From assembly GCA_003133075.1 (NCBI GenBank), contig PKZN01000154.1, forward strand, positions 1-5,212: a DNA stretch of 5,212 bases, read 5' to 3'. The stretch comes from Acidimicrobiaceae bacterium. GTDB lineage: Bacteria; Actinomycetota; Acidimicrobiia; Acidimicrobiales; RAAP-2. Position numbers and translations under genes: made by a program. This document shows positions 5,034-5,212 of the stretch, one piece after another. How positions within the stretch are numbered: the stretch's first letter is position 1; the number at the start of each line of letters is the position of its first letter. The notes under the pieces were generated by a model. The model worked only from the letters and a program-made list of their open reading frames with translations, was not told the origin of the DNA and searched no databases.

Positions 5034-5212
5034 TGTCGTCATCTACGCGAGCCGGTCGGTGGGGCCCGGTCAGGCTCCACGGATACCAGAACGTTGAAAA
5101 CAATGGCCCTGAAGAATTTTTGCGTTCGAGAAAGTTTTGGCCGATCGTACTCCGATCTCCCTGGTCATCGACACCGACTACGAGTGTTCTCGACCCCGTG
5201 CGGTGACTTCCG
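5034..5212. other. Right edge: no supported gene
   Basis: No reading frame here has recognisable protein features, and I see no tRNA, CRISPR or IS end. The stretch around 5093-5145 is AT-richer than the rest, with short A and T runs. The only clear structure is the inverted repeat at 5059-5080. The 8-mer AATTTTTG (5115-5122) also occurs at 2951-2958, too short to mean anything alone. It is probably the upstream region of the antitoxin gene plus neighbouring non-coding DNA. Confidence 0.4.
5059..5080. repeat. Inverted repeat upstream of the antitoxin gene
   Basis: GTGGGGCC (5059-5066) and GGCTCCAC (5073-5080) pair over 8 bp with one G-T, around the 6-base loop CGGTCA. As RNA the stem is better on the plus strand (G-U) than on the minus strand (A-C mismatch). 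No T-run follows on either strand, so it is not a standard terminator. It lies about 42 bases upstream of the antitoxin ATG at 5017 and could be a protein-binding site or a residual element end. Confidence 0.4.

Noticed and set aside
4841..5206. Plus-strand frame of 121 residues at the right edge
   Set aside because: Its first half is antisense to the antitoxin gene and the rest has no motif or convincing ribosome binding site.

Overview
The window is moderately GC-rich (about 60% by eye). It uses GTG as well as ATG starts, has GC-biased third codon positions and weak or absent Shine-Dalgarno sites, and carries an extended RelE toxin of a type I associate with actinobacteria. A high-GC actinobacterial chromosome or plasmid is my best guess; this is inference, because no rRNA or housekeeping gene is present. 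The content is accessory DNA, not core genome.

Layout: (1) Bases 1-60 hold no complete gene but may be the end of an upstream reading frame. (2) A small XRE/Cro-CI-type repressor lies on the minus strand (61-426). (3) A short AT-rich divergent intergenic region (427-503) holds a good sigma70-like promoter for the rightward genes, a perfect TATAAT on the other strand, and an inverted repeat over the rightward -35 box. (4) A long rightward gene (504-3098) encodes a primase-like/P-loop helicase protein of the kind carried by phages and integrative elements. It has no zinc finger, and its Toprim-like region seems to have lost its acidic residues. (5) A tyrosine recombinase (3095-4033) overlaps it by ATGA and keeps all the expected catalytic residues. 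(6) A convergent Phd/YefM-RelE toxin-antitoxin pair (4071-5017, minus strand) has a GTGA overlap and a TGTACA-containing operator candidate. (7) Bases 5034-5212 hold no gene I can support, only one good inverted repeat.

Working together: repressor, replication protein and recombinase look like the minimal kit of a small integrating or replicating mobile element. The repressor would control the divergent promoter, the primase-helicase would open or copy the element DNA, and the translationally coupled recombinase would integrate or excise it. The toxin-antitoxin pair would stabilise the element or neighbouring DNA. Element ends were not found.

The most unusual signal is in the last 200 bases of the primase-helicase gene. 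Five direct 9-bp units of the AAGTTGGCG type lie in two groups (2911-2937 and 2985-3002) that are read in different codon frames. They flank a perfect inverted repeat and an AT-rich stretch. This looks like a DNA-level site (iterons of an origin, or recombinase binding sites) embedded in coding sequence directly upstream of the recombinase gene.
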